The position numbers and the translations under genes were made by a program. A DNA stretch of 36,795 bases from a bacterium. Its GTDB lineage: Bacteria > Bacillota > Bacilli > Lactobacillales > Streptococcaceae. Positions 15,710 to 24,125 of the stretch are shown here, one piece after another. The notes under the pieces are model-generated. The model ran no database searches. It was not told the origin of the DNA and saw only the letters and a list, made by a program, of their open reading frames with translations. The stretch lies in the NCBI GenBank assembly GCA_905221125.1, contig CAJNBY010000017.1, positions 1 through 36,795 of the forward strand, written 5' to 3'. The number at the start of each line of letters is the position of its first letter. The stretch's first letter is position 1.

Positions 15710-16675
15710 ATGGTGATGTCAATCATTGTCCCCTGTTTAAACGAAGAGGAAGTACTTCCTCTTTTTTATCAGGCTTTGGAAGATTTGATTCCTGATTTGG
15801 AAACAGAAATCGAGTATGTCTTTGTCGATGATGGATCGAGTGATGGGACCTTGGAACTCTTAAAGGTCTATCGGGAACAAAATCCAGCAGTGCATTATCT
15901 TTCTTTCTCTCGAAATTTTGGCAAAGAAGCAGCCCTCTATGCAGGCCTGCAGTATGCGACAGGAGATCTGGTGGTGGTAATGGATGCGGACCTCCAAGAT
16001 CCTCCTAGAATGTTGCTTGAGATGAAAGCCTTACTAGATCAGAATGCAGACTTAGACTGCGTTGGAACACGGAGAACTAGTCGGGAGGGAGAACCCTTCT
16101 TTCGCAGTTTCTGCGCCAATCTCTTTTACCGCCTCATGCAAAAAATTAGTCCAGTAGCCTTACCGTCAGGTGTCCGTGATTTTCGCATGATGAGAAGGTC
16201 TGTAGTGGATGCTATTTTAGCTTTGACAGAGTCCAATCGTTTTTCAAAGGGACTCTTTGCTTGGGTCGGCTTTAAAACCCACTATCTGGATTATCCTAAT
16301 GTAGAAAGACAGGCTGGCAAGACCAGTTGGAGTTTTAGGCAACTCTTTTTCTACTCCATTGAGGGGATTGTCAATTTTTCAGATTTTCCCTTGATTATAG
16401 CTTTTGTGGCTGGTATCCTATCTTGTTTTATTTCTCTGCTCATGACCTTTTTTGTCGTGGTTCGGACCCTCATTTTGGGCAATCCAACATCAGGTTGGAC
16501 CTCTTTGATGGCAGTCATTCTCTTTCTTGGAGGCATTCAACTCTTGACCATTGGGATTCTTGGCAAGTATATTAGTAAGATTTATCTAGAGACTAAAAAA
16601 AGACCACTTTATCTTATCAAAGAAAAAAGTGACCTTCCTGATTTTACAGAAAAAAATAGAGAGAAAAGACTATAA
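15710..16675 (+). CDS. Family 2 glycosyltransferase, polyprenyl-phosphate sugar transferase type
   Basis: About 321 residues: a cytoplasmic GT-A domain with SIIVPCLNEEE at the start, VDDGSSDGT and the DADLQDPP catalytic motif, then two C-terminal membrane helices (about 232-260 and 265-290). This matches the GtrB/DPM1-like group that loads a sugar onto undecaprenyl phosphate for export. The frame is open from 15656 within galE, but the ATG at 15710 just after the galE stop is the best start; a second ATG at 15716 cannot be excluded. Being behind galE suggests a glucose- or galactose-derived donor, which is inference. Confidence 0.88.
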   Translation: MVMSIIVPCLNEEEVLPLFYQALEDLIPDLETEIEYVFVDDGSSDGTLELLKVYREQNPAVHYLSFSRNFGKEAALYAGLQYATGDLVVVMDADLQDPPRMLLEMKALLDQNADLDCVGTRRTSREGEPFFRSFCANLFYRLMQKISPVALPSGVRDFRMMRRSVVDAILALTESNRFSKGLFAWVGFKTHYLDYPNVERQAGKTSWSFRQLFFYSIEGIVNFSDFPLIIAFVAGILSCFISLLMTFFVVVRTLILGNPTSGWTSLMAVILFLGGIQLLTIGILGKYISKIYLETKKRPLYLIKEKSDLPDFTEKNREKRL

Positions 16676-16725
16676 TTTTACATGGAAATGTGCTAAACTA
16701 GAGGGAGTGGATTATCGCCATTGAT

Positions 16726-16932
16726 TTAAGCTTCCTGATTTCCAATCAGGGCGCGAGTTGGGCAATTTTTAACAGCCTCTAAGACGTCCTGACTAGGAGA
16801 AATTTCTTTTTCTAGTTGGTCAGGATCATCGTAAAAACGCACGATTCCATTATCGTGGTAATCAAATAAATCAGAATAAGTTTGGCAAAGCCCACAGGCG
16901 ATGCATCGTTCAGGTATAAGTGTGATTTTCAT
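16726..16932 (-). CDS. Small 4Fe-4S ferredoxin
   Basis: A 68-residue cytoplasmic electron carrier with four cysteines: C10, C13 and C16 in CIACGLC, and C57 in NCP. This is the pattern for one [4Fe-4S] cluster. A longer frame runs upstream to 17019, but the ATG at 16932 gives the usual family length. There is no Shine-Dalgarno; a promoter with TTGTTT and TACAAT ends 6 nt before the ATG, so the mRNA is probably leaderless. It is convergent with the glycosyltransferase and divergent from the LysM-like gene. The redox partner is not evident. Confidence 0.88.
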   Translation of the reverse strand: MKITLIPERCIACGLCQTYSDLFDYHDNGIVRFYDDPDQLEKEISPSQDVLEAVKNCPTRALIGNQEA

Positions 16933-16938
16933 ATTTAT

Positions 16939-16967
16939 ATTGTAATAAGAAAAGTAAAAAAAAACAA
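16939..16967 (-). promoter_or_regulatory. Promoter abutting the ferredoxin start
   Basis: On the minus strand, TTGTTT, 17 bp, TACAAT, then 6 nt before the ATG. The 45-bp spacer to the divergent LysM-like gene must hold both promoters. Confidence 0.5.
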
Positions 16968-16977
16968 GGAGTAAGGT

Positions 16978-17454
16978 ATGGCAAAAGAACCGTGGCAAGA
17001 AGATATTTATGAAAATCAAGAAGAAACAAGATCAGAACGTCGTAAGAGAACTCAAGGTAGAGATGTAGTAGCCAATCGTGTTTTGACAATCCTAGCCAGT
17101 ATTTTCTTTGTAATTGTGGTGGTGATGATTATTGTTCTCATCTATCTATCATCGGGTGGGAGTAATCGCACAGCAGCCTTGAAAGATTTTCACGATTCAG
17201 ACGCAAATGTAGTACAGATTTCATCTTCTAGTAGTTCCCAGCCTGAACAGAGTTCAGAATCAGAATCTTCTTCTGAACACTCGGAGGAAGCTACAGATCC
17301 AGAAGGGACGACAAAAGTCTTGGCTGGAGAAGGAGAAGCAGCTATTGCAGCTCGCGCTGGGATTTCGATTGCGCAGTTAGAGGCCTTGAATCCTGGGCAC
17401 ATGGCTACAGGATCTTGGTTTGCTAATCCAGGTGATGTTGTTAAAATCAAATAG
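16978..17454 (+). CDS. LysM-like surface-associated membrane protein (SAG1386/EF1546 family)
   Basis: 158 residues. A charged cytoplasmic N-terminus (about 1-35) is followed by one membrane helix (about 38-60, [20 protein letters not shown]), a Ser/Glu-rich extracellular linker (about 80-108) and a compact C-terminal module (about 115-158) resembling LysM with [19 protein letters not shown]. It probably sits on the outer face of the membrane and contacts peptidoglycan. AAGGAG precedes the ATG. cmk begins 8 nt after the stop, a conserved streptococcal arrangement. Exact function unknown. Confidence 0.85.
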   Translation: MAKEPWQEDIYENQEETRSERRKRTQGRDVVANRVLTILASIFFVIVVVMIIVLIYLSSGGSNRTAALKDFHDSDANVVQISSSSSSQPEQSSESESSSEHSEEATDPEGTTKVLAGEGEAAIAARAGISIAQLEALNPGHMATGSWFANPGDVVKIK

Positions 17455-17462
17455 GAGTTGAT

Positions 17463-18134
17463 ATGAAAACCATTCAAATTGCTATTGACGGCCCTGCTTC
17501 AAGTGGTAAGAGTACGGTCGCGAAGATTATTGCCAAGGATTTTGGATACACCTACCTAGATACAGGTGCTATGTATCGTGCAGCGACTTATATGGCTCTT
17601 AAAAACCAGTTAGGAGTAGAAGAAGTTGAAGCACTTCTAACCTTGTTAGACCAGCATCCAATCAGTTTTGGACGCTCAGAAACTGGGGAACAGCTTGTCT
17701 TTGTAGGAGATGTGGATATTACTCATCCTATCCGTGAAAATGAAGTGACTAATCATGTTTCTGCTATTGCAGCAATTCCTGAGGTTCGTGAGAAACTAGT
17801 TTCCCTCCAACAAGAGATTGCCCAGCAAGGTGGGATTGTCATGGACGGTCGCGATATCGGGACTGTTGTATTGCCACAAGCAGAATTGAAAATTTTCCTA
17901 GTAGCCTCTGTTGATGAAAGAGCAGAGCGCCGTTACAAGGAAAATATTGCCAAGGGAATTGAAACAGACCTTGAAACCCTAAAAGAGGAAATTGCTGCGC
18001 GTGACTACAAGGATAGCCATCGTGAGACTTCTCCTCTCAAACAAGCAGAGGATGCTGTCTACCTTGATACAACTGGTTTGAACATTCAAGAAGTAGTTGA
18101 AAAAATCAAAGCAGAAGCTAAAAAAAGAATGTAA
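17463..18134 (+). CDS. cmk: Cytidylate kinase
   Basis: 223 residues. Phosphorylates CMP and dCMP with ATP in pyrimidine salvage and synthesis. The P-loop is GPASSGKST (about 9-17), with the nucleotide-binding [10 protein letters not shown], the [11 protein letters not shown] motif and the lid region RRYKEN. Length is typical of the bacterial enzyme with the NMP-binding insertion. RBS AGGAGTTGAT. Translationally close to the LysM-like gene; terminated by the hairpin at 18146-18163. Confidence 0.96.
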   Translation: MKTIQIAIDGPASSGKSTVAKIIAKDFGYTYLDTGAMYRAATYMALKNQLGVEEVEALLTLLDQHPISFGRSETGEQLVFVGDVDITHPIRENEVTNHVSAIAAIPEVREKLVSLQQEIAQQGGIVMDGRDIGTVVLPQAELKIFLVASVDERAERRYKENIAKGIETDLETLKEEIAARDYKDSHRETSPLKQAEDAVYLDTTGLNIQEVVEKIKAEAKKRM

Positions 18135-18145
18135 ATGTTGAAAAG

Positions 18146-18170
18146 CCGATAGATTGATATCGGTTTTTTT
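18146..18170 (+). terminator. Terminator after cmk
   Basis: CCGATA (18146-18151) and TATCGG (18158-18163) around GATTGA, followed by seven T residues. Confidence 0.8.
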
Positions 18171-18176
18171 CTAAAT

Positions 18177-18205
18177 TTGTCAAAATGCTGATTTTAAGGT
18201 ATAAT
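18177..18205 (+). promoter_or_regulatory. Promoter of phnA
   Basis: TTGTCA (18177-18182), 17 bp, TATAAT (18200-18205). Confidence 0.8.
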
Positions 18206-18264
18206 AGTTGCTGTTCGAGAAATTTTGATTTTCAAAGAATAGTGAATGATGATAAGGAGAAACC

Positions 18265-18603
18265 ATGAACAACCTACCAAATTGCCCACAATGTAACTCA
18301 GAGTATGTCTACGAAGACGGTGCCCTACTGGTTTGCCCAGAGTGTGCTCATGAGTGGAATCCTGCTGAAGTTACAGAAGTAGAAGAAGGTCTTGTCGCTA
18401 TCGATGCCAACGGAAATAAATTGGCTGACGGTGATACTGTTACCCTCATCAAGGACTTGAAAGTAAAAGGTGCGCCAAAAGATTTGAAACAAGGGACGCG
18501 CGTGAAAAATATCCGCATTGTAGAAGGCGACCACAATATCGACTGTAAAATCGATGGCTTTGGTGCCATGAAACTCAAATCAGAGTTTGTGAAGAAAATT
18601 TAA
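18265..18603 (+). CDS. phnA: PhnA/YjdM zinc-ribbon protein
   Basis: A 112-residue cytoplasmic protein. The N-terminal zinc ribbon has CPQC (about 8-11) and CPEC (about 28-31), and the C-terminal SH3-like PhnA domain contains [19 protein letters not shown] and [13 protein letters not shown]. The name comes from E. coli, where the role in phosphonate use is doubtful, so the true function is unknown. AAGGAG precedes the ATG. The membrane protein that follows begins 2 nt after its stop. Confidence 0.92.
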   Translation: MNNLPNCPQCNSEYVYEDGALLVCPECAHEWNPAEVTEVEEGLVAIDANGNKLADGDTVTLIKDLKVKGAPKDLKQGTRVKNIRIVEGDHNIDCKIDGFGAMKLKSEFVKKI

Positions 18604-18605
18604 AC

Positions 18606-19235
18606 ATGTCAAAGCACTACAAACTTGTATTTTATAGCCGTATCTTCTTGTTTCTAGCGGCTTTTACGGGAGTTTATCTTGAAATCGCCAAGCATGGTGG
18701 CTTTGGGATGCTTCTCTATTATACGGTTCTGTCAAATCTTTTAGTAGCGATTTTTACACTCTATCTCCTAAAGGTTATGAGCCGTTTAGGTGAAAACTGG
18801 CAAAGGCCAAGTCTCTTGCGCTTAAAAGGTGGGGTCACTATGAGTATCATGATTACCTGTGTGATTTACCATTTCCTCTTAGCGCCCATTGCGACTAATT
18901 TCTATACTCTGGAAAATTTCCTTTGCCACTATATCGTTCCCCTCTGGTTTTTAGCAGATACCCTCTTTTTTGACAAACAGGGTCAATACAAGATTTGGGA
19001 TCCAGTTGTGTGGACGATTTTACCCTTGCTGTATATGATGTTTGCTCTTTTTAATGGCTTGGTACTGAAACTAGACATTCCTAATTCTAAGGTTAGTCCT
19101 TTCCCTTACTTCTTTTTAAATGTGAACAAGGGTTGGGATGTCGTATTCAAGTGGTGTCTGATTATCTTTGTTGCCTATATGGTGGCAGGATTTATCTTCT
19201 ACTTTATCAAGCAAATCAAGAGAAAGTCATCCTAA
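18606..19235 (+). CDS. Pr6Pr-like six-helix membrane protein
   Basis: A 209-residue integral membrane protein with about six hydrophobic helices, including residues 8-25, 32-55, 76-98, 105-120, 135-155 and 178-200. Conserved-looking features are YTVLSNLLVAIFTLYLL, the FLCHYIVPLWFLADTL segment and the basic end KQIKRKSS. It resembles the Pr6Pr/FAR-17a (AIG1)-like family, whose animal members hydrolyse fatty-acid esters; the bacterial function is unknown. It is coupled to phnA with a 2-nt gap. The stop codon TAA lies at the first base of a BOX repeat. Confidence 0.75.
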   Translation: MSKHYKLVFYSRIFLFLAAFTGVYLEIAKHGGFGMLLYYTVLSNLLVAIFTLYLLKVMSRLGENWQRPSLLRLKGGVTMSIMITCVIYHFLLAPIATNFYTLENFLCHYIVPLWFLADTLFFDKQGQYKIWDPVVWTILPLLYMMFALFNGLVLKLDIPNSKVSPFPYFFLNVNKGWDVVFKWCLIIFVAYMVAGFIFYFIKQIKRKSS

Positions 19236-19340
19236 TACTCTTCGAAAATCTCTTCAAACCACGTCAGTTTCGCCTTGCCGTACTCAAGTACAGCCTGCGG
19301 CTAGCTTCCTAGTTTGCTCTTTGATTTTCATTGAGTATAA
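19235..19340 (+). repeat. BOX element (boxA–boxC, no boxB)
   Basis: The boxA start ATACTCTTCGAAAATCTC and the boxC end CTTTGATTTTCATTGAGTAT are recognisable, joined directly without the boxB module. BOX elements are short non-autonomous repeats of pneumococcus and its relatives. Confidence 0.9.
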
Positions 19341-19366
19341 GACACAAGGGATTCATTTTCGAGTTT

Positions 19367-19405
19367 AAGAAGGAGTCTATATACGAATGAGACTTCTTCT
19401 TTTCT
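19367..19405 (+). terminator. Terminator after the Pr6Pr-like gene
   Basis: AAGAAGGAGTC (19367-19377) pairs with 19391-19401 with one G·T pair, followed by TTTT. Confidence 0.65.
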
Positions 19406-19459
19406 TGCTTGATAATCATCAAAAAATAGAAGATTAAGAGAAAGATAGAAAGAGATTTC

Positions 19460-20611
19460 ATGAAACAATTTTTAGAACGGGCCAGTATTTTGGCTCTCTC
19501 CCTCGTTTTGATTACCTCCTTTTCGATTTCAAGTGCCCTACCAGCCATGTTTGACTATTATCAAGGTTATCCTAAGGAACAAATTGAACTCTTGGCGAGC
19601 TTGCCTTCCTTTGGAATCATGATTATGTTATTACTAAATGGTTTCTTAGAAAAACTATTCCCTGAGCGCTTACAGATTAGTTTAGGCTTGCTGATTTTAT
19701 CACTGAGCGGGACGGCTCCCTTCTGGTATCAAGCCTATCCTTTTGTATTTGGAACACGGATTCTCTTTGGTTTGGGTGTTGGGATGATCAATGCCAAGGC
19801 CATTTCCATTATCAGTGAACGTTATCAAGGAAAAACGCGAATTCAGATGTTAGGGCTACGCGGTTCTGCAGAGGTCGTGGGAGCTTCTCTCATTACCTTG
19901 GCAGTCGGTCAGTTGTTGGCCTTTGGTTGGACAGCTACTTTCTTAGCCTATAGTGCTGGATTTTTGGTGCTGACTCTTTATCTACTCTTTGTCCCTTATG
20001 GAAAATCAAAGAAAGAAGTCAAGAAAAAAGCGAAGGATGCAAGTCGTTTGACTCGAGAAATGAAAGGCTTGATTTTTACCCTAGCTATAGAAGCGGCAGT
20101 TGTAGTTTGTACCAATACGGCTATTACTATTCGTATTCCAAGTTTAATGGTGGAAAGAGGACTTGGAGATGCCCAGTTATCCAGTTTTGTTCTTAGTATC
20201 ATGCAGTTGATCGGGATTGTGGCTGGTGTGAGTTTTTCTTTCTTGATTTCTATCTTTAAAGAAAAGTTGCTCCTATGGTCGGGCATTACCTTTGGCTTAG
20301 GGCAAATTGTGATTGCTCTGTCTCCCTCCTTGTGGGTGGTAGTGGCAGGGAGTATTCTGGCTGGTTTTGCCTACAGTATAGCCCTGACGACGGTCTTTCA
20401 ACTTGTATCTGAAAGAATTCCAGCTAAACTCCTCAATCAAGCAACCTCATTTGCGGTTTTAGGATGTAGTTTCGGAGCCTTTACGACTCCATTCGTTCTA
20501 GGTGCGATTGGGTTACTAACTCACAATGGAATGCTGGTCTTTGCCATTTTAGGATCCTGGTTGATTGTAACCTCTATCTTTGTTATGTACCTACTTCAAA
20601 AGAGAGCTTAG
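19460..20611 (+). CDS. MFS transporter
   Basis: A 383-residue major facilitator with about twelve membrane helices split by a basic cytoplasmic loop (GKSKKEVKKKAKDASRLTREMK, about 183-205). The loop after helix 2 has a weak version of the family motif (NGFLEKLFPERL). RTILFGLGVGMINAKA matches the helix 4 region. The substrate is not identifiable, and no regulator lies beside it. RBS AGAAAGAGATTTC. The stop codon lies inside the terminator hairpin that follows. Confidence 0.85.
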   Translation: MKQFLERASILALSLVLITSFSISSALPAMFDYYQGYPKEQIELLASLPSFGIMIMLLLNGFLEKLFPERLQISLGLLILSLSGTAPFWYQAYPFVFGTRILFGLGVGMINAKAISIISERYQGKTRIQMLGLRGSAEVVGASLITLAVGQLLAFGWTATFLAYSAGFLVLTLYLLFVPYGKSKKEVKKKAKDASRLTREMKGLIFTLAIEAAVVVCTNTAITIRIPSLMVERGLGDAQLSSFVLSIMQLIGIVAGVSFSFLISIFKEKLLLWSGITFGLGQIVIALSPSLWVVVAGSILAGFAYSIALTTVFQLVSERIPAKLLNQATSFAVLGCSFGAFTTPFVLGAIGLLTHNGMLVFAILGSWLIVTSIFVMYLLQKRA

Positions 20612-20630
20612 GATTGATTCCTAAGTTTTT
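20607..20630 (+). terminator. Terminator after the MFS gene
   Basis: CTTAGGA (20607-20613) and TCCTAAG (20619-20625) with a T-run. It overlaps the stop codon. Confidence 0.8.
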
Positions 20631-20673
20631 CTTTTTGGAAATTTTGTACCCGGACAATTATAGATTTTCTGGC

Positions 20674-20702
20674 TTGTTACGAGACTAATTTCTTGATAAA
20701 AT
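20674..20702 (+). promoter_or_regulatory. Promoter abutting truA
   Basis: TTGTTA (20674-20679), 17 bp, TAAAAT (20697-20702). The truA ATG starts 7 nt after the -10 and lacks a Shine-Dalgarno, so the transcript is probably leaderless. Confidence 0.6.
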
Positions 20703-20709
20703 AAAAGTT

Positions 20710-21459
20710 ATGACAAGATACAAAGCAACTATTTCCTATGATGGTTATGCCTTTGCTGGCTTTCAGCGTCAGCCACATGCGCGTAGCGTTCAGGAAGAAA
20801 TTGAAAAAACCTTGACTAGATTGAATAAGGGACAAGCCATCACTGTTCACGGTGCTGGTAGGACAGATAGTGGGGTTCATGCTTTGGGACAGGTGATTCA
20901 TTTTGACCTGCCTTATCAGATGAATGAGGAAAAGCTCCGTTTTGCTTTGGACACCCAGTCTCCTGAAGATATTGATGTGATTTCAATTGAGCTTGTGGCG
21001 GATGATTTTCATTGTCGTTATGCCAAGCACAGCAAGACCTATGAGTTTATCGTGGATAGGGGCCGTCCTAAAAATCCCATGCGCCGTCACTATGCCACTC
21101 ACTTTCCTTATCCGATCGATGTGGAGAGGATGCAGATGGCAATCAAAAAGCTAGAAGGAACCCATGATTTCACAGGCTTTACAGCCTCTGGAACCAGTGT
21201 AGAGGACAAGGTTCGTACCATTACAGAAGCTAGTCTTAGGGTTGATGAGACAGGGCAGTTTTTGACCTTTACCTTTTCAGGAAATGGTTTCTTGTATAAG
21301 CAGATTCGCAATATGGTGGGGACACTGCTCAAAATCGGCAATAATCGTATGCCAGTAGAGCAGATTGACCTCATCTTGGAGCAGAAGGACAGGCAGCTAG
21401 CTGGTCCAACGGCAGCACCGAATGGCTTGTATTTAAAGGAGATTCGTTATGAAGAATAA
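20710..21459 (+). CDS. truA: tRNA pseudouridine(38-40) synthase
   Basis: A 249-residue TruA that isomerises uridines 38-40 of the tRNA anticodon arm. The catalytic aspartate is D53 in [14 protein letters not shown]. The N-terminal [13 protein letters not shown] and the C-terminal [17 protein letters not shown] are conserved. First gene of a three-gene overlapping run with the kinase (11-bp overlap) and the ECF S component. There is no Shine-Dalgarno; the -10 box lies 7 nt from the ATG. Confidence 0.96.
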   Translation: MTRYKATISYDGYAFAGFQRQPHARSVQEEIEKTLTRLNKGQAITVHGAGRTDSGVHALGQVIHFDLPYQMNEEKLRFALDTQSPEDIDVISIELVADDFHCRYAKHSKTYEFIVDRGRPKNPMRRHYATHFPYPIDVERMQMAIKKLEGTHDFTGFTASGTSVEDKVRTITEASLRVDETGQFLTFTFSGNGFLYKQIRNMVGTLLKIGNNRMPVEQIDLILEQKDRQLAGPTAAPNGLYLKEIRYEE

Positions 21460-22222
21460 TTGTATTTTAGCACTTTCAGGAAATGATATTTTTAGTGGTG
21501 GTGGTTTGTCAGCTGATTTGGCTACCTATACCTTGAACGGCTTGCATGGCTTTGTAGCAGTGACTTGCTTGACAGCTTTGACAGAAAAAGGATTTGAAGT
21601 CTTTCCAACTGATGATACCATTTTTCAACATGAATTAGATAGCTTGCGTGATGTGGAGTTTGCAGTGATTAAGATTGGCCTTCTCCCTACTGTTAGTGTA
21701 GCTGAGAAGGCATTGGACTTTATCAAACAACGCTCAGGAGTGCCTGTGGTTCTGGATCCTGTCTTGGTCTGCAAGGAAACGCACGACGTAGCAGTTAGTG
21801 AGCTCTGCCAAGAGTTGATTCGCTTTTTCCCTCATGTCAGCGTGATTACGCCTAACCTCCCAGAAGCAGAATTATTGGCAGGTCAGGAAATCAAAACCTT
21901 GGAAGACATGAAAACTGCAGCGCAGAAATTGCATGAATTAGGAGCGCCAGCAGTCATTATCAAGGGAGGCAATCGCCTTAGTCAGGACAAGGCTGTGGAT
22001 GTCTTTTATGATGGCCAAACCTTTACAGTCCTAGAAAATCCTGTCATCCAAGGACAAAATGCTGGCGCAGGTTGTACCTTTGCCTCAAGCATTGCTAGTC
22101 ACTTGGTTAAAGGTGATGAACTTTTACCAGCAGTAGAAAGCTCGAAGGCTTTCGTTTACCGTGCCATTGCACAAGCAGATCAATATGGAGTAAGACAATA
22201 TGAAGCAAACCAAAACAACTAA
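21449..22222 (+). CDS. pdxK: Pyridoxal/hydroxymethylpyrimidine kinase family protein
   Basis: A 257-residue ribokinase-fold enzyme of the ThiD/PdxK group. [18 protein letters not shown] is the substrate-binding N-terminus, [12 protein letters not shown] the nucleotide region and [15 protein letters not shown] the anion hole with the family cysteine. It phosphorylates either a B6 vitamer or hydroxymethylpyrimidine. No other thiamine gene lies nearby, and the ECF substrate-binding subunit overlapping its 3' end fits vitamin salvage (uptake plus trapping), which favours vitamin B6. The start lies within truA and uses AAGGAG. Confidence 0.8.
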   Translation: MKNNCILALSGNDIFSGGGLSADLATYTLNGLHGFVAVTCLTALTEKGFEVFPTDDTIFQHELDSLRDVEFAVIKIGLLPTVSVAEKALDFIKQRSGVPVVLDPVLVCKETHDVAVSELCQELIRFFPHVSVITPNLPEAELLAGQEIKTLEDMKTAAQKLHELGAPAVIIKGGNRLSQDKAVDVFYDGQTFTVLENPVIQGQNAGAGCTFASSIASHLVKGDELLPAVESSKAFVYRAIAQADQYGVRQYEANQNN

Positions 22223-22661
22223 AATCGCCCTTGTATCCCTCTTAACCGCTCTTTCTGTGGTTCTAGGTTATTTCCTAAAAATCCCAACACCGACAGGCAT
22301 TTTAACTCTTTTAGATGCGGGTATCTTCTTTGCGGCCTTTTACTTTGGCAGTAAAGAGGGAGCCGTCGTTGGAGGACTAGCAGGTTTCTTAATTGACCTC
22401 TTATCAGGTTACCCTCAATGGATGTTCTTTAGCTTGGTCAACCATGGCTTGCAGGGATTTTTCGCAGGATTTAAAGGAAAAACTCAGTGGTTAGGCCTTA
22501 TCTTAGCAACGATTGCCATGGTAGGGGGCTACGCCTTGGGTTCAACTTTGATGAATGGCTGGGCAGCAGCTCTACCAGAAATCCTACCAAATTTCATGCA
22601 AAATATGGTAGGGATGATTGTAGGATTTGTGCTTAGCCAAAGTATTAAGAAGATTAAGTAA
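22200..22661 (+). CDS. ECF transporter S component (probable vitamin B6 or pyrimidine)
   Basis: A 153-residue membrane protein with about five to six helices and the S-component look: short basic N-terminus ([11 protein letters not shown]), then SLLTALSVVLGYF, a GGLAGFLIDLLSG segment and a long hydrophobic C-terminal half. It would bind the vitamin and dock to a shared EcfAA'T energising module encoded elsewhere. Overlap with the kinase by 23 bp suggests the two share a substrate; PdxU-type is my preferred reading, HmpT-type the alternative. GGAGTAAGACAAT lies before the ATG. Confidence 0.82.
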   Translation: MKQTKTTKIALVSLLTALSVVLGYFLKIPTPTGILTLLDAGIFFAAFYFGSKEGAVVGGLAGFLIDLLSGYPQWMFFSLVNHGLQGFFAGFKGKTQWLGLILATIAMVGGYALGSTLMNGWAAALPEILPNFMQNMVGMIVGFVLSQSIKKIK

Positions 22662-22692
22662 AGAATCTGGATAAAAGTCTTAAAAATCAGAA

Positions 22693-22739
22693 AAAACGCA
22701 TAGTATCAGGTGTTGAAAAACCTTGATACTATGCGTTTT
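22693..22739. terminator. Bidirectional terminator
   Basis: AAAACGCATAGTATCAGG (22693-22710) pairs with 22721-22739 with one bulge. T-rich on the plus side and a T6 tail on the minus side, so it serves both the truA operon and pepQ. Confidence 0.85.
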
Positions 22740-22755
22740 ATTGTGGGAAGATTTT

Positions 22756-22908
22756 ATACGCTTCGAAAATCTCTTCAAATCTCTTCAACGTCGCCTTGTC
22801 GTATATATGTGACTGACTTCGTCAGTCTTATCTACAACCTCAAAACAGTGTTTTGAGCAACCTGCGGCTAGTTTCCTAGTTTGCTCTTTGATTTTCATTG
22901 AGTATTAG
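22756..22908 (+). repeat. BOX element (boxA–boxB–boxC)
   Basis: The boxA start (slightly altered), the boxB palindrome CTGACTTCGTCAG with the AACAGTGTTTTGAG segment, and boxC ending CATTGAGTATTAG. It ends 8 nt before the pepQ stop codon. Confidence 0.92.
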
Positions 22909-22915
22909 ATGAATA

Positions 22916-23998
22916 TTAATCAAAATACAGCAAGTCTTTGCTGGTGCTTGTAAAGAGGTCAAAGCCATCCTTGGTAACAACACCGCAGTCTTCGATACGA
23001 ACACCGACTTTACCAGGGATATAGATACCTGGTTCAACAGAGAAGCACATGCCTTCTTCGATGACCATGTCGTTTCCTTCCATGATAGATGGGAATTCGT
23101 GGACATCCATACCGATACCGTGACCGAGACGGTGGTTGAAGTACTCGCCGTAACCAGCTTTTTCGATGACCTCACGGGCAGCGCGGTCCACTTCATGGGC
23201 AGTCACACCTGGTTTGATAAAGTCAAGAGCAGCTTGTTGGGCTTCAAGAGTCAAGTTATAAATGTCTTTCTTGAATTGGTCAGGTTTGCCGACTGCAACT
23301 GTACGAGTCATATCTGACGCATAGCCGTTGACTAGGACACCAAGGTCAAAGAGGAGAAGGGCGTTATTTTCAACTTTGTTTGCTGCTGGAATACCGTGTG
23401 GATTTGCAGCATTATCACCTGTCAAGACCATGGTATCAAAACTCATTTCATATCCTTCACGTTTCATGGCAAAGTCGATTTGGGCGATGATATCTGTCTC
23501 AGTCTTATCAAGAGAAATATTGTCAAAACCAACATTGACAGCCTTGTCCGCATAGAGACCTGCCACCATCATTTTTTGAACTTCATCAGCTGATTTGATG
23601 AGGCGCATGCGTTGGATACGAGGAGTAAGATTGTCAAACTCAGCAGTTTCAAAGACTGTTTTCAAGCCATGGTATTTGGTCAAGATGAGATTGTCAAACT
23701 CAACAGCAACGCGTTTGAAGTCGTGCTGTGGAAGAGCATGTTTCATTTTTTGCCATGGATTTTCAGAGTCTACATAGCCCACAACTGGGAAAGAGACAGT
23801 GCTGCTTGCACGCTCAACCTCAAGGGCTGGGACAAAGAGGAGAGGTTCCTGATCCGCTAGGACAAAAAGGAACATTTGGCGCTCATGGGGATCACTGTAA
23901 AAGCCAGTGAGGTAATTGATTGTGACGGGGTCAGATACGACAGCGACGTCTAGTTTTTCTGATTCAAGATATGTTACGATTTGTTGTAATTTAGACAT
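22916..23998 (-). CDS. pepQ: Xaa-Pro dipeptidase (M24 family)
   Basis: A 360-residue cytoplasmic metallopeptidase that cleaves dipeptides or peptides with proline in the second position. The N-terminal creatinase-like domain (about 1-125) precedes the pita-bread catalytic domain. Metal ligands are visible: two Asp in the DLGVLVNGYASDMTR region, His in HRLGHGIGMDVHEF, Glu in CFSVEPGIY and Glu in VRIEDCGV. AGAAGGTAGC lies before the ATG. Length is normal. Downstream lie a BOX element and the shared terminator. PepQ rather than PepP is favoured by the sequence and gene position. Confidence 0.92.
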   Translation of the reverse strand: MSKLQQIVTYLESEKLDVAVVSDPVTINYLTGFYSDPHERQMFLFVLADQEPLLFVPALEVERASSTVSFPVVGYVDSENPWQKMKHALPQHDFKRVAVEFDNLILTKYHGLKTVFETAEFDNLTPRIQRMRLIKSADEVQKMMVAGLYADKAVNVGFDNISLDKTETDIIAQIDFAMKREGYEMSFDTMVLTGDNAANPHGIPAANKVENNALLLFDLGVLVNGYASDMTRTVAVGKPDQFKKDIYNLTLEAQQAALDFIKPGVTAHEVDRAAREVIEKAGYGEYFNHRLGHGIGMDVHEFPSIMEGNDMVIEEGMCFSVEPGIYIPGKVGVRIEDCGVVTKDGFDLFTSTSKDLLYFD

Positions 23999-24076
23999 AT
24001 GCTACCTTCTTTCTACCCCTCTATTTTGGCAAAAAAAGAGAGAAAATGCAAGGAAGAAGGGTAAAAGAAAAGATAA

Positions 24077-24107
24077 AAAGAACTCCGAAAAGATAGCGGA
24101 GTTCTTT
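24077..24107 (-). terminator. Terminator of the murT–gatD operon
   Basis: AAAGAACTCCG (24077-24087) and CGGAGTTCTTT (24097-24107) form a perfect 11-bp stem. On the minus strand the stem is followed by T-rich sequence. Confidence 0.8.
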
Positions 24108-24125
24108 GATATGGTTTTCCTTGGT

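Noticed and set aside
16933..17019. N-terminal extension of the ferredoxin
   Set aside because: The 29 added residues are hydrophobic and would overlap the divergent gene; family length fits the ATG at 16932.
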